Assembly (NCBI RefSeq): GCF_001660485.1
Contig: NZ_CP013979.1
Location: forward strand, 3,410,001 to 3,474,000
Direction: 5' to 3'
Length of the DNA stretch: 64,000 nucleotides
Source of the DNA: Agromyces aureus
GTDB lineage: Bacteria; Actinomycetota; Actinomycetes; Actinomycetales; Microbacteriaceae
This document shows, piece after piece, positions 41,685 to 57,390 of the stretch (its first letter is position 1; the number at the start of each line of letters is the position of its first letter). A program made the position numbers and the translations under genes. The notes under the pieces are model-generated. The model was given only the letters and a program-made list of their open reading frames with translations, was not told the DNA's origin and searched no databases.

Positions 41685-43180
41685 GGGGTGATCCCCCTCG
41701 GGTCGACCGTGAGGATGCCGCTCGCGTCGGCGTTCGCGCGGCCGGGGATCACATTGCTGAGGATCGTCGCCTGCGCTGCGCTGGTGAGTTGGGTGACGTT
41801 GCTCGAGGTGCTCGTCGTGTTGGTGTTCGTCGCCCAGAGCTTCCAGCTGCCGAACGGGAGCGCGACCCGTGTGGACGCAGCGGCCGAACCGGGCAGGACC
41901 TGCCCGAACTGGATCGTCTGCGGGCTGCTCTCGACGCAACCAGGCTGCCCGGCGAGCACCGGGCCGGCCTGGCGGATCGCGAGGAGGTAGGTGCGGGTTG
42001 CGGTGCTTCCCGTGGTCGTCGCCGCGCGGGTGATCTGCACGACGCCCATGGGCACTCTGATCGGCGCGGCCGTGCCGCTCGGGGTCGTGGACTGGCCCGC
42101 TCCGCGCTGAGCGATGTACGTGGTTGAGGTCGAGACGTCGGCGGCCCATGCAGCGGGGTCCGAGACCTCGCATCCGGGCTGGCTGGGCAAGCTGGCGGTG
42201 TAGTCACCGGCGAAGGCCTGGTACCCCGCGGGGGTCGGGAAGAGGCTCGTCGTGAGCTCTGCGGTCTTGATGGTGCCCGTCGTGTCGACGGGCTGCGCTG
42301 ACTTCGTGAATGGCGCCAGCGTGCTGGTGAAGTTGGTCTTCAACGCCGGCGGGAAGATGATCGCCGTCGTGGTGCCGCCCGCGAGCACCGAGCGATTGGT
42401 GGCGTACTGGGTGCGGAACGTGCCGGGACGATCGACCTCGAACTGGAATGCGGTGGACTGGCCCGCCAGCACGGCGAGATTGCCGGTCACCGGCACCCTC
42501 GAAGGGCTCGCCTGCGTGGTGTCGATGAATCCGCCGCCGATCGTGACGGCGTAGTTGCCCGGCGTCACGCCGAGCACGAAACTGCACCCCTCGGCATCGG
42601 TCGGCTCGGCGGCCGGGCCGGAGGTCCCGCTCACCGTGGGCGTCACGCCCTCGAGGCCCGCTCCGTTCGAGCCCTTCACCGAGATGAAGATCGTGCCCTT
42701 CAGCGCATCGTTGATGCGGCTCGCCGGCGCGAGGAGGGTCTCGCTGACGGCGGGGGCTGCTCCGGCACCACTGCCAGGCCAGTCCACCGTGACCTTGATG
42801 CGCTTGTAGCGGAGGGTTCCGCCAGACGCCGAGCAGTTCGCATCGGTGCCGGACTCATTGACCCAGGAGGTCTCGCGGTTGATCGTGAACCTCACCCCAC
42901 CCACGACCTGCTCACGCGCAGGCACCATCGGGCGGGGAACCGACAGGACGGCGAACGGGTTGCCGATCGATCGCACCTCGTCGATCTCCTCGGCGGCAAG
43001 GTTCACCGCGACCTCGCGGTCCTTGGTGTTCTTTGTCGTCGTCAGTGTGAACGTGAGCGAGTAGGCGACGCTCACGGCCACGATCGCGAAGACGAGCATC
43101 GCGATGAGCACCTCGACGAGGCCGAGGCCGGCGTCATCGCCGGCGTCGACCTCGGGTGTTGGGTGAGTGCGTGGGTGCAC
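41681..43180 (-). CDS. PilV-like minor pilin with large extracellular region
   Basis: A prepilin motif (DDAG, then LGLVEVLIAMLVFAIVAVSV) is near residues 16-38. The protein is unusually long at 499 residues. A segment at about 165-235 (KGTIFISVKGSNGAGLEGVTPTVSG, then GVTPGNYAVTIGGG) looks like a carboxypeptidase-regulatory/Cna-B-like beta sandwich, common in adhesins, and a second Thr-rich region follows. GTG at 43178-43180 is the start. It follows the major pilin and a hairpin. A pilus-tip adhesin is the likely role (inference). Confidence 0.8.
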   Translation of the reverse strand: MHPRTHPTPEVDAGDDAGLGLVEVLIAMLVFAIVAVSVAYSLTFTLTTTKNTKDREVAVNLAAEEIDEVRSIGNPFAVLSVPRPMVPAREQVVGGVRFTINRETSWVNESGTDANCSASGGTLRYKRIKVTVDWPGSGAGAAPAVSETLLAPASRINDALKGTIFISVKGSNGAGLEGVTPTVSGTSGPAAEPTDAEGCSFVLGVTPGNYAVTIGGGFIDTTQASPSRVPVTGNLAVLAGQSTAFQFEVDRPGTFRTQYATNRSVLAGGTTTAIIFPPALKTNFTSTLAPFTKSAQPVDTTGTIKTAELTTSLFPTPAGYQAFAGDYTASLPSQPGCEVSDPAAWAADVSTSTTYIAQRGAGQSTTPSGTAAPIRVPMGVVQITRAATTTGSTATRTYLLAIRQAGPVLAGQPGCVESSPQTIQFGQVLPGSAAASTRVALPFGSWKLWATNTNTTSTSSNVTQLTSAAQATILSNVIPGRANADASGILTVDPRGITP

Positions 43181-43226
43181 GTGGTTCCTTCGGGCTTCGG
43201 GTAGGCCGTCAGTATCGTTGTATGGA

Positions 43227-43258
43227 CGGTGGGGTGCCTAAGTGCCGACACCCCACCG
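43227..43258 (-). terminator. Stem-loop after the major pilin gene
   Basis: CGGTGGGGTG and CACCCCACCG form a perfect 10-bp stem with a 12-base loop (43227-43236, 43249-43258), about 16 bases after the pilin stop. It would let the major pilin be made in excess of the minor pilins downstream. Confidence 0.65.
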
Positions 43259-43274
43259 GAAGAGTCAGTAGCGC

Positions 43275-43682
43275 TTAGCAGGGCCCGTTCTCGAGCACAC
43301 CATCTTGATCGATGTGCTTTGTGGTCGACGGATCGGTGCGTGTACCAGAGACGCAGTACGCAGACGCAGACGTTCCCGTGATCGCAAGCACGTTGCCCGG
43401 GCTCTGGACGAAGCCGTAGGGCACTGTGTTTGTCGTGGACGCGGCCGGCGTGGACTGCTCGGCGTAGTAGGCGATCACTGCGATCTGCCCGTTCTTGAGG
43501 TCGGAGTCGAGCGAGGCCACCTTCGCCCCGTTCTGGAGCCCGATATACACCGGGATGGCGATCGCCACGAGGATGCCGATGATGATGACGACGACGAGGA
43601 GCTCGATGAGCGTGAAGCCCTTGTCCTCGTCCTTGAGGTTGCGACGGCGCTCCTCGAGCGACGACAGGATCCGCTTGATCAC
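43275..43682 (-). CDS. pilA: Type IV major pilin (PilA-like)
   Basis: The pilus subunit precursor. The prepilin motif KG followed by FTLIELLVVVIIIGILVAIAIPVY is perfect, with the conserved Glu at +5. The short globular domain ends in a Cys pair (YCVSGTRT ... ENGPC) that would close a C-terminal disulfide loop. The start is uncertain. GTG at 43682 (IKRILSSLEERRR) has GGAA ahead and gives a 22-residue leader. ATG at 43709 would add nine residues but has no ribosome-binding site. It is flanked by hairpins on both sides and probably has its own promoter (TAGACT at 43734-43739 is a weak -10 candidate). Confidence 0.9.
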   Translation of the reverse strand: MIKRILSSLEERRRNLKDEDKGFTLIELLVVVIIIGILVAIAIPVYIGLQNGAKVASLDSDLKNGQIAVIAYYAEQSTPAASTTNTVPYGFVQSPGNVLAITGTSASAYCVSGTRTDPSTTKHIDQDGVLENGPC

Positions 43683-43838
43683 GGTGCTTCCATTCTTTCG
43701 GGTTTGCATCCGGCGGGGGCCGGCTGTGAGGTGAGTCTAGGAACGCGCTCTCATCGCCGGGAAGTCCCACGATGGGTGACATTTACCCCAGATCAGGCCC
43801 CCTTTTCGGGTGTCAATGCGTACGTATCGATCGCACGC

Positions 43839-43875
43839 CGAATGCCGGCCGCGTTGGGGTCACGACCGGCATCCG
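43839..43875 (-). terminator. Stem-loop after pilC
   Basis: On the minus strand CGGATGCCGG and CCGGCATTCG pair over ten positions (one G-U) with a 17-base loop, starting 13 bases after the pilC stop. It includes a copy of the enriched CGGATGCCG motif. It separates pilBTC from pilA. Confidence 0.6.
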
Positions 43876-43888
43876 GGGCTCTGGGCCC

Positions 43889-45124
43889 TCAGCCGCCCTG
43901 CACCGCCGAGGCGATCGAGAAGATGGGCAGGTAGAGCGCGATGACCATGCCGCCGATGACGACGCCGAGCAGCGCGATCATGATCGGCTCGATGGTCGCG
44001 GTGAGCTGCTCGGAGGCCGTCTCGACCTCTTGTTCGTAGAACTCGGCGACCTTGTCGAGCATGGGCTCGAGCGCGCCGGAGTCCTCGCCCACCGAGACCA
44101 TCTGCGTGACCATGGGCGGGAACACCTGCTCGGCCGCGAGCGGCGCCGAGAGCGAGCTGCCCTTGCGCACCTGCTCCCCCACGCGGTCGAGCGCCTGTTC
44201 GATGACCCAGTTGCCGGAGGTCTCACCGACGATCTTCAGCGACTGCAGAATGGGCACGCCGGCGCCGGTCATGTTCGAGAGGTTGCGCGCGAACCGGGCG
44301 ATCGCGACCTTGCGCGCGAGCTTGCCGAAGACGGGCGCCCGCAGCTTCCACGGGTCGATCGTGCGCCGCACGCGCGCGGTGTGCTTGTTGCGCGCCCACC
44401 AGATCCACGAGGCGAGGCCGAGCACGAGCACGACGGGCAGGATCCAGACCATCTGCTCCGAGATCGTCACGAGCAGCTGGGTGGGCCAGGGCAGCTCGCT
44501 GCCGAGCCCGTCGAACATGTCCTTGAAGATCGGCACGATGAACACGAGCATGCCGATCACCGCGAGCACGGCCATGATGAGCACGATCACGGGGTAGGTG
44601 AGCGCCGAGCGGATCGCCGCTCGCAGCTTCACCTCCTTCTCGAAGGTCTCGGCGACCGACGCGAGCGCCCGGTCGAGGAATCCGCCGGTCTCGCCCGCGC
44701 GCATCATGCTGATCATGACCGGCGGGAACGTGTGGTCGAACGCCGCGAACGACTCCGAGACCGACCCGCCGCGCTCGACCTCGTCGCGCACCTTCGTGAG
44801 CATGCGCTGGAGGTTCTTCGACGAGGTCTGCGACTCGAGCACCGACAGCGTGCGCAGGATCGACAGGCCCGCGCCGATCATGGTCGCCATCTGGCGGGCC
44901 ATGATCGCGAGGTCCTTCAGCGGCACCGAGTCGCCGCCACCGCTGCCGAACGAGATCTCCCGCTGCAGGCCTGTGCCCGGCGGCGCCTCCTCGATCGACA
45001 CGGGCGCAAGCCCCATCACGGCCAGGCGGCCCGCGACGGACGACTCGCTCGAGGCATCCATCCGCCCCTTGACGAGCTTGCCGGCCGTGTCACGACCGGT
45101 GTACGTGTACTGGGCCGTGGCCAT
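43889..45124 (-). CDS. pilC: Type II/IV secretion system F-type platform protein PilC
   Basis: PilC is the inner-membrane platform that couples PilB and PilT to pilus assembly. The 411 residues show the tandem GspF domains: RQMATMIGAGLSILRTL (near 78) and ARNLSNMTGAGVPILQSL (near 280), each followed by membrane helices, and the ending VIGGMVIALYLPIFSIASAVQGG. ATG at 45122-45124 overlaps the pilT stop as TGATG. Confidence 0.95.
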   Translation of the reverse strand: MATAQYTYTGRDTAGKLVKGRMDASSESSVAGRLAVMGLAPVSIEEAPPGTGLQREISFGSGGGDSVPLKDLAIMARQMATMIGAGLSILRTLSVLESQTSSKNLQRMLTKVRDEVERGGSVSESFAAFDHTFPPVMISMMRAGETGGFLDRALASVAETFEKEVKLRAAIRSALTYPVIVLIMAVLAVIGMLVFIVPIFKDMFDGLGSELPWPTQLLVTISEQMVWILPVVLVLGLASWIWWARNKHTARVRRTIDPWKLRAPVFGKLARKVAIARFARNLSNMTGAGVPILQSLKIVGETSGNWVIEQALDRVGEQVRKGSSLSAPLAAEQVFPPMVTQMVSVGEDSGALEPMLDKVAEFYEQEVETASEQLTATIEPIMIALLGVVIGGMVIALYLPIFSIASAVQGG

Positions 45125-46548
45125 CAGCGGGTTCCCTTCGAGTAGGCGTCGCCGAAGTCGATCTCGCCGAGGCTCTGCGCGTTCGTGCGCGTCACGTCGC
45201 CGCTGCGGCGCACCAGCTGCTCGAACGCGTCGGGGTCGTGCGCCTTCTCGAGCGCGACCCTCCGCGTGATGACGGCCGCGTCGACGAGGGACGCGAGCGA
45301 CTGGTCCATGGTCTGCATGCCGAGGTCGCGCCCGCCCAGCATCGCGGATGCCACCTGGTAGGTCTTGCCCTCGCGGATCAGGTTCGCGATGGCCGGCGTC
45401 ATGACCAGCACCTCGGTCGCGATGGTGCGCCCCTCGCCCGTCGCCCGGCGCACGAGCGTCTGGCACACGATGCCCTGGAGCGTCGCCGCGAGCTGCTGGC
45501 GCACCTGTCCCTGCTGGTAGGGCGGGAACACGTCGATGATGCGGTCGATCGTCTGCGGGGCGTCCTGCGTGTGCAGCGTGGCGAACACGAGGTGGCCGGT
45601 CTCGGCCGCGGTCAGCGCCGCCGAGATGGTCTCGAGGTCGCGGAGCTCGCCGATGAGGATCACGTCGGGGTCTTGACGAAGCGCGAACTTCAGGGCCGCC
45701 GCGAAGCTGTGCGTGTCTGGCCCGACCTCGCGCTGGTGCACGATCGACCGCTTGTGCTCGTGCAGGAACTCGATCGGGTCTTCGACCGTGATGATGTGGT
45801 CGGCGCGCGTGCGGTTGATGAGGTCGATGAGCGCCGCGAGCGTCGTCGACTTGCCCGAACCCGTCGGACCCGTGACCAGCACGAGGCCGCGCGGGAGTGT
45901 CGCGAACTGCTCCACCGTCTTCGGCACTCCGAGCGCCGCGAGGTCCTTGATGTCGGCCGGGATGAGCCGGAACGCCGCCCCCATCGACCCGCGGTGCATC
46001 GAGTAGTTCACGCGGAATCGCTGCTCGGGCGACACCGCGAACGAGAAGTCCAGCTCGAGGTCGCGCGCGAACGCCTCGGCCTGCTCTGGAGTGAGCAGGC
46101 TCCGCAACGCCGTGTGCACCCGCTCGGCGTCCCACGCGGGGCCCGTCGCCTGCCGCAGCCCGCCGTCGATGCGGAACGTCGGCGCCGCCCCCACCGCGAG
46201 ATGCAGGTCGGAGACCGCGGGCAGCTGCACCTGGCGCAGCGCCGCGACGAGCGCCTCGTCGGCCGCCGCGAGCGCCGCCTCTTCGGCCGGGGTCAGCGGC
46301 ACGACCGAGGCGGTCTGCCCGCTCGAATCCCACGTCGGCACCGCGCGGCGCCCCTCGGGGATGATCGGAACGCCGGGTTCGGCCACGGGCTCCAGGCCCT
46401 CGGGCCAGATGTGCTTCGGCTCGACGCCCGCCTGAGCGCCGAAGGCGCCGGGAGCGCCGGAAGGGCCGCCCGCGGCATCCGCCGACCACACGTCGACGCC
46501 CGCGTCGAGCGGCTCGTCGGCCGACCAGCGCTGCTCGCCTGCATTCAT
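45124..46548 (-). CDS. pilT: Pilus retraction ATPase PilT with N-terminal extension
   Basis: PilT is the hexameric ATPase that depolymerises the pilus. The 474 residues include Walker A GPTGSGKS (227-234), the Asp box ITVEDPIEFLH, Walker B DPDVILIGELRD and the His box GHLVFATLHTQDA. The AIRNLIRE-type retraction signature is seen as PAIANLIREGK. About 110 residues of Ala/Pro/Gly-rich sequence precede the core; standard PilT lacks this. ATG at 46546-46548. It lies between pilB and pilC. Confidence 0.94.
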   Translation of the reverse strand: MNAGEQRWSADEPLDAGVDVWSADAAGGPSGAPGAFGAQAGVEPKHIWPEGLEPVAEPGVPIIPEGRRAVPTWDSSGQTASVVPLTPAEEAALAAADEALVAALRQVQLPAVSDLHLAVGAAPTFRIDGGLRQATGPAWDAERVHTALRSLLTPEQAEAFARDLELDFSFAVSPEQRFRVNYSMHRGSMGAAFRLIPADIKDLAALGVPKTVEQFATLPRGLVLVTGPTGSGKSTTLAALIDLINRTRADHIITVEDPIEFLHEHKRSIVHQREVGPDTHSFAAALKFALRQDPDVILIGELRDLETISAALTAAETGHLVFATLHTQDAPQTIDRIIDVFPPYQQGQVRQQLAATLQGIVCQTLVRRATGEGRTIATEVLVMTPAIANLIREGKTYQVASAMLGGRDLGMQTMDQSLASLVDAAVITRRVALEKAHDPDAFEQLVRRSGDVTRTNAQSLGEIDFGDAYSKGTR

Positions 46549-46594
46549 CTCGCATGCCTCTCGTGATTCATGACCGCTCCCTGCCGACGCCGCG

Positions 46595-48265
46595 CTAGAT
46601 CGCGACGCGCAGCACCTCTTCGATCGAGGTGACCCCGTCGCGCACCTTCGCCCAGCCGTCGTCGCGCAGCGTGCTCATGCCGTGCTGACGCGCCATCGCA
46701 CCGATCTCGCTGGCCGCTGCCCGTGCGACGGCCAGGCGCTCGAGCTGCTCGTCGACCTCCATGACCTCGTGCAGCGCGATGCGGCCCTTGTACCCCGTCT
46801 TCGCGCACGCCTGGCAGCCCACCGCGCCGAAGATCTCGGGCAGGCCCTCCCCCGGTGCGAGCTCGAACCGCAGAACCGCGAGCTCCTCGCGGGTCACCTC
46901 GACGGGCGCCTTGCACCGCTCGCACAGCCGCCGCGCGAGGCGCTGCGCGACCACGCAGTCGACCGCCGAGCCCACGAGGAACGGCTCGACGCCCATCTCG
47001 GTCAGACGCGTCACCGCGCTGGCCGCGTCGTTCGTGTGCAGCGTCGAGAGCACGAGGTGGCCCGTGAGCGACGCCTCGATCGCGATCTGCGCGGTCTCGC
47101 GGTCGCGGATCTCGCCCACCAGCACGATGTCGGGGTCGGATCGCAGGATGCTGCGCAGCGCGCTCGCGAACGTCAGCCCCGCCTTGGTGTTCACCTGCAC
47201 CTGGTTGATGCCGTTCATGCGGTACTCGACCGGGTCCTCGACGGTGATCACGTTGACCTCCGACCGCGCCACCGCGTTCAGCGTCGCGTACAGCGTCGTC
47301 GACTTGCCCGAACCCGTCGGCCCCGTGACGAGGATCATGCCGTGCGGCTTGCGGTACGACCGCTCGAACACGGTCTGGTTCGCCGGGCTCAGCCCGAGAT
47401 CGCGCAGGTCGAGGCTCGCGTGCGAGTTGTCGAGGATCCGCATGACGACCTTCTCGCCCCACACCGTCGGCAGCGTCGCCACGCGCACGTCGATCTTGCG
47501 CCCGCCCACGACCGCCGACATGCGGCCGTCCTGCGGCTTGCGACGCTCCGCGATGTCGATGTCGGCCATGATCTTCAGGCGCGAGATGACGCCGCTCTGG
47601 ATCGACTTCGGCGCGCTCTGCATCTCGTGCAGCACGCCGTCGATGCGGTACCGCACGCGCAGCGAGTGCTCCTGCGGCTCGATGTGGATGTCGGAGGCCG
47701 AGTCCGCGATCGCCTGCGACACGAGCACGTTGACGAGTCGCACGATCGGCGCGTCGTCGTCGGCGTCGGCCACCTGGAACGTCTCGGTGAGGGATGCCTC
47801 GGCCTCGCCCTCGAGCGTCGTCGCGAGGTCGAGCAGTTCTTCGTCGGCACGGTGGTACCGGTCGATCATGCTGAGCAGCTGGCTGCGATCGGCGACCACC
47901 GGACTCACCGTCAGCCCCGACTCGACGCGCACGTCGTCGAGCGCGAAGACGTCGCCCGGCGTGGCCATCGCGAGGATGATGGTCTCGGCCGTGACGGCGA
48001 TGGGCAGCACCGAGTGCCGACGGCAGGTCGACGGGCCCACGAGGTCGACCGCCTCCTGCTCGACCGGGTAGTCGAGCAGGTCGTCGATGTACGGCACGCC
48101 CGCCTGCGCGGCCCGCGCACGCTGCAACTGCCGCTCGGTGATGAGCCCCCGCGTGACGAGGGACTGCACCGCCCGCTCGTCGCCTTCGTCGACCGCGGTG
48201 ACCTCGTGCAGGTGCTCGTACGGGACATCGCCCTGCAGGATCAGGATCTCGCCGAGAACTGGCAT
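46595..48265 (-). CDS. pilB: Pilus extension ATPase PilB
   Basis: PilB powers pilus polymerisation. The 556 residues have an N-terminal MshEN-type domain (LGEILILQGDVPYEHLHEV; LITERQLQRA), which in relatives binds c-di-GMP. The ATPase core follows with Walker A GPTGSGKS (near 320), Walker B DPDIVLVGEIRD and the His box GHLVLSTLHTNDA. A tetracysteine zinc motif (CERCKAP ... CQACAKTGYKGR) lies in the C-terminal part. ATG at 48263-48265 has GGAG four bases ahead; an in-frame ATG at 48280 lacks one. First gene of the pilus cluster. Confidence 0.94.
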   Translation of the reverse strand: MPVLGEILILQGDVPYEHLHEVTAVDEGDERAVQSLVTRGLITERQLQRARAAQAGVPYIDDLLDYPVEQEAVDLVGPSTCRRHSVLPIAVTAETIILAMATPGDVFALDDVRVESGLTVSPVVADRSQLLSMIDRYHRADEELLDLATTLEGEAEASLTETFQVADADDDAPIVRLVNVLVSQAIADSASDIHIEPQEHSLRVRYRIDGVLHEMQSAPKSIQSGVISRLKIMADIDIAERRKPQDGRMSAVVGGRKIDVRVATLPTVWGEKVVMRILDNSHASLDLRDLGLSPANQTVFERSYRKPHGMILVTGPTGSGKSTTLYATLNAVARSEVNVITVEDPVEYRMNGINQVQVNTKAGLTFASALRSILRSDPDIVLVGEIRDRETAQIAIEASLTGHLVLSTLHTNDAASAVTRLTEMGVEPFLVGSAVDCVVAQRLARRLCERCKAPVEVTREELAVLRFELAPGEGLPEIFGAVGCQACAKTGYKGRIALHEVMEVDEQLERLAVARAAASEIGAMARQHGMSTLRDDGWAKVRDGVTSIEEVLRVAI

Positions 48266-48445
48266 GTCGCTCCGCACCATCGGTCGGTGCGGTCGTCGGG
48301 CCGACCACCGCGCCGGGTGAGCACCACGCATCGGGCAATACGTGTGGGATCACCATAGGTTCGCGCGTTCGACGCCGCGGCCCCCAGAGCGGGGGCCTCC
48401 CGAACGGGTCGCGCGCGCCACCCACGACCGGCCGATGACGGCGAG

Positions 48446-48463
48446 CGGATGCCGCGGCATCCG
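48446..48463. repeat. Perfect palindrome CGGATGCCGCGGCATCCG
   Basis: Two copies of the enriched 9-mer CGGATGCCG sit head to head with no spacer, in the gap between rpoC and pilB. It could be a protein-binding site or a cruciform/hairpin-forming element. Confidence 0.9.
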
Positions 48464-48506
48464 TCATGCGGATCGTCGGCGCCCTGCGAGCGACCGGCCG
48501 AAACGC

Positions 48507-48544
48507 CGAACGGCCCCCGATCCGGGTGGATCGGGGGCCGTTCG
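48507..48544 (-). terminator. Terminator of the rpoBC operon
   Basis: CGAACGGCCCCCGATCC and GGATCGGGGGCCGTTCG form a perfect 17-bp stem with a four-base loop, starting 15 bases after the rpoC stop. The tail is GCGTTTCG. Confidence 0.92.
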
Positions 48545-48559
48545 TGAAGCGATTCGCGC

Positions 48560-52456
<3,897 letters not shown>

Positions 52457-52499
52457 TTTCTCTCCTTGGAAAGTCTCTGTAGTCGTCTACTGGCCAGGC

Positions 52500-55988
<3,489 letters not shown>

Positions 55989-56136
55989 GTGAATAACCTC
56001 CATCGGCCCCGTCGGGCCGGTTCACTGTCGGTAGCGGAGAGAATTGCCCCGAGACGCGTGCCGATGCCGGTTTGAACCCGACATGCGAAGCCGACCGCAA
56101 TATGAAGGCATAGTGGGTCTGGGAGCGCAAAGGTTA

Positions 56137-56165
56137 ACCATATACTTTGCGACCCGCCGTGTCCA
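56137..56165 (-). promoter_or_regulatory. Promoter of the rpoBC operon
   Basis: Minus strand TGGACA (56160-56165), a 17-base spacer, TATGGT (56137-56142). An alternative -10 (TATATG) overlaps. Transcription would begin near 56130, about 140 bases before the rpoB start. Confidence 0.7.
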
Positions 56166-56173
56166 GCTGATTC

Positions 56174-56202
56174 TTGATTTGTTCGCCGGTCTCAGGTATA
56201 AC
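56174..56202 (+). promoter_or_regulatory. Promoter of the plus-strand membrane protein gene
   Basis: TTGATT (56174-56179), a 17-base spacer and TATAAC (56197-56202), one of the best promoter matches in the window. It lies about 110 bases before the GTG start. Confidence 0.7.
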
Positions 56203-56311
56203 CCAGCTTCCGGATGTCGCGACGGCGCGTGATGCCCCGGAGAACCGCAGATCCGCGTACGATTCCGGGTCTGCTCGGCCCTATGCCGAGCGCCACGACG
56301 AGGAGGCCCGA

Positions 56312-57265
56312 GTGACCTGGAACGCACCCGATCCGAAGGATGCACCGGCCGGATCGGCGCCCGGCGCCGCGGCGCCCGCGGCCGACACGACCGCCGCGGC
56401 TGCCCCTCCTCTCACTGCTCCCTCTCCTGCTGCGGCGGCGGCGCCCGCCGCGAAGGCGCTGCGCGGGTACCGGCGCCTCGCGATCGTCGTGCTCGTGGCC
56501 TCGCTGTCGATCACGGCCGTCGTCGGCATCGTGACGCTCCTGAGCGGCGAGTTCGGCGAGGTGCAGGGGCGGGTGCTCAGCACGACGCTGCTCATCGCCG
56601 GCGCGAGCATCCTCGCGCTCTGCCACCTCACGGTCGTCGCGCGCCCCGCGCGCATCGTCGGGCTCATCGGACTCGGCGCGAGCGCCGTCGTGCTCGTCAT
56701 CGGCCTCGTGCTCATCTGGACGCCCTGGTACGACAACGGCGGCGGATGGCCCTCCGAGCTCTGGCGGTGGTTCGGCATCACGTCGATCGTCGCCGTGAGC
56801 CTCGCGCACGCGAACCTGCTCCTGCAACTGTCGGGCCGTCGGCGCCGGGCCGTTCGCACGGCGCTCTGGATCACGCTCGCGGCCATCACGATCGTCGCGC
56901 TCATGCTCATCATCCCGATCCTCAGCGACTGGAGGATCCCGGGTGACAACGGCGACACGTACTGGCGGTGGTTCGGGGTGGTCGCCATCGTCGACGCGCT
57001 CGGCACGATCGTGCTTCCGGTGGTCGCACTGCTCGTTCGCGAGCAGCCCGCTGCGATCGCGGAGGCGCCGGCCAGCGGAGCGACGGATGCCGCGGGCGCG
57101 CCCTCCTTCGACGGCGGCCCGCCCGCGGCATCCGCCCGAGACGTCCTCGAGCGGCGCATCGCCGGCCTGACCGCACGCACCGGGCTCGACCGCACCGCCC
57201 TGCTCGAGGCCGCGCTCGACGACTTCGAGGCCCGCCGCACGGGCACGCCGCCGCCGGTCGAGTAG
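56312..57265 (+). CDS. Multi-helix membrane protein of unknown function
   Basis: The 317 residues have an Ala/Pro-rich N-terminal region of about 50 residues. Two blocks of hydrophobic helices follow, roughly six or seven passes between 55 and 240 (LAIVVLVASLSITAVVGIVTLL and onwards). The C-terminal tail contains a predicted helix (RDVLERRIAGLTARTGLDRTALLEAALDDFEARR). Two similar loops (WPSELWRWFGITSIVA and DTYWRWFGVVAIVDA) suggest an internal duplication. Start GTG at 56312 follows AGGAGG by five bases. The stop codon lies inside a dispersed repeat. No family recognised. Confidence 0.72.
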   Translation: MTWNAPDPKDAPAGSAPGAAAPAADTTAAAAPPLTAPSPAAAAAPAAKALRGYRRLAIVVLVASLSITAVVGIVTLLSGEFGEVQGRVLSTTLLIAGASILALCHLTVVARPARIVGLIGLGASAVVLVIGLVLIWTPWYDNGGGWPSELWRWFGITSIVAVSLAHANLLLQLSGRRRRAVRTALWITLAAITIVALMLIIPILSDWRIPGDNGDTYWRWFGVVAIVDALGTIVLPVVALLVREQPAAIAEAPASGATDAAGAPSFDGGPPAASARDVLERRIAGLTARTGLDRTALLEAALDDFEARRTGTPPPVE

Positions 57266-57356
57266 CGACGACGGAGCGTCTCGACACCAGCGGACCTCGA
57301 AGCACCCCCGCCCGGCACCCCGCCGGTCGAGGAGCGAAGCGTCTCGAGACCAGCGG
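57253..57356. repeat. Two copies of a GGTCGAG-AGCG-CGTCTCGA dispersed repeat
   Basis: Copy 1 (57253-57293) and copy 2 (57322-57356) share GCCGGTCGAG(T/G)AGCGA, then GCGTCTCGA and ACCAGCGG, with a six-base length difference in the middle. Each is partly palindromic (GGTCGAG/CTCGAnACC). The stop codon of the upstream membrane protein is inside copy 1. Repeats of this style are, as far as I recall, common between genes in Microbacteriaceae; that is not checked here. Confidence 0.75.
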
Positions 57357-57390
57357 CCCCCGCAACCCCGTCACATGGGACGATGCCTGC

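Larger units (their letters stand above)
48266..48559. other. Gap between rpoC and pilB
   Basis: This stretch of 294 bases holds the rpoC terminator (48507-48544), an 18-base palindrome (48446-48463) and presumably the pilB promoter, which I cannot identify with confidence. No coding sequence is seen. Confidence 0.5.
56004..56311. other. Divergent control region of rpoB and a membrane protein gene
   Basis: About 308 bases hold two promoters facing away from each other (56137-56165 minus, 56174-56202 plus), separated by eight bases. The rest is the rpoBC leader (about 140 bases, no strong hairpin seen) and the leader of the plus-strand gene. An octamer palindrome GGTTAACC lies at 56132-56139, overlapping the rpoB -10. 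No coding sequence is seen. Confidence 0.6.

Noticed and set aside
57253-57356. Insertion-sequence remnant
   Set aside because: Only about 35-40 bases repeat, no transposase fragment or target duplication is seen; a REP-like element fits better.
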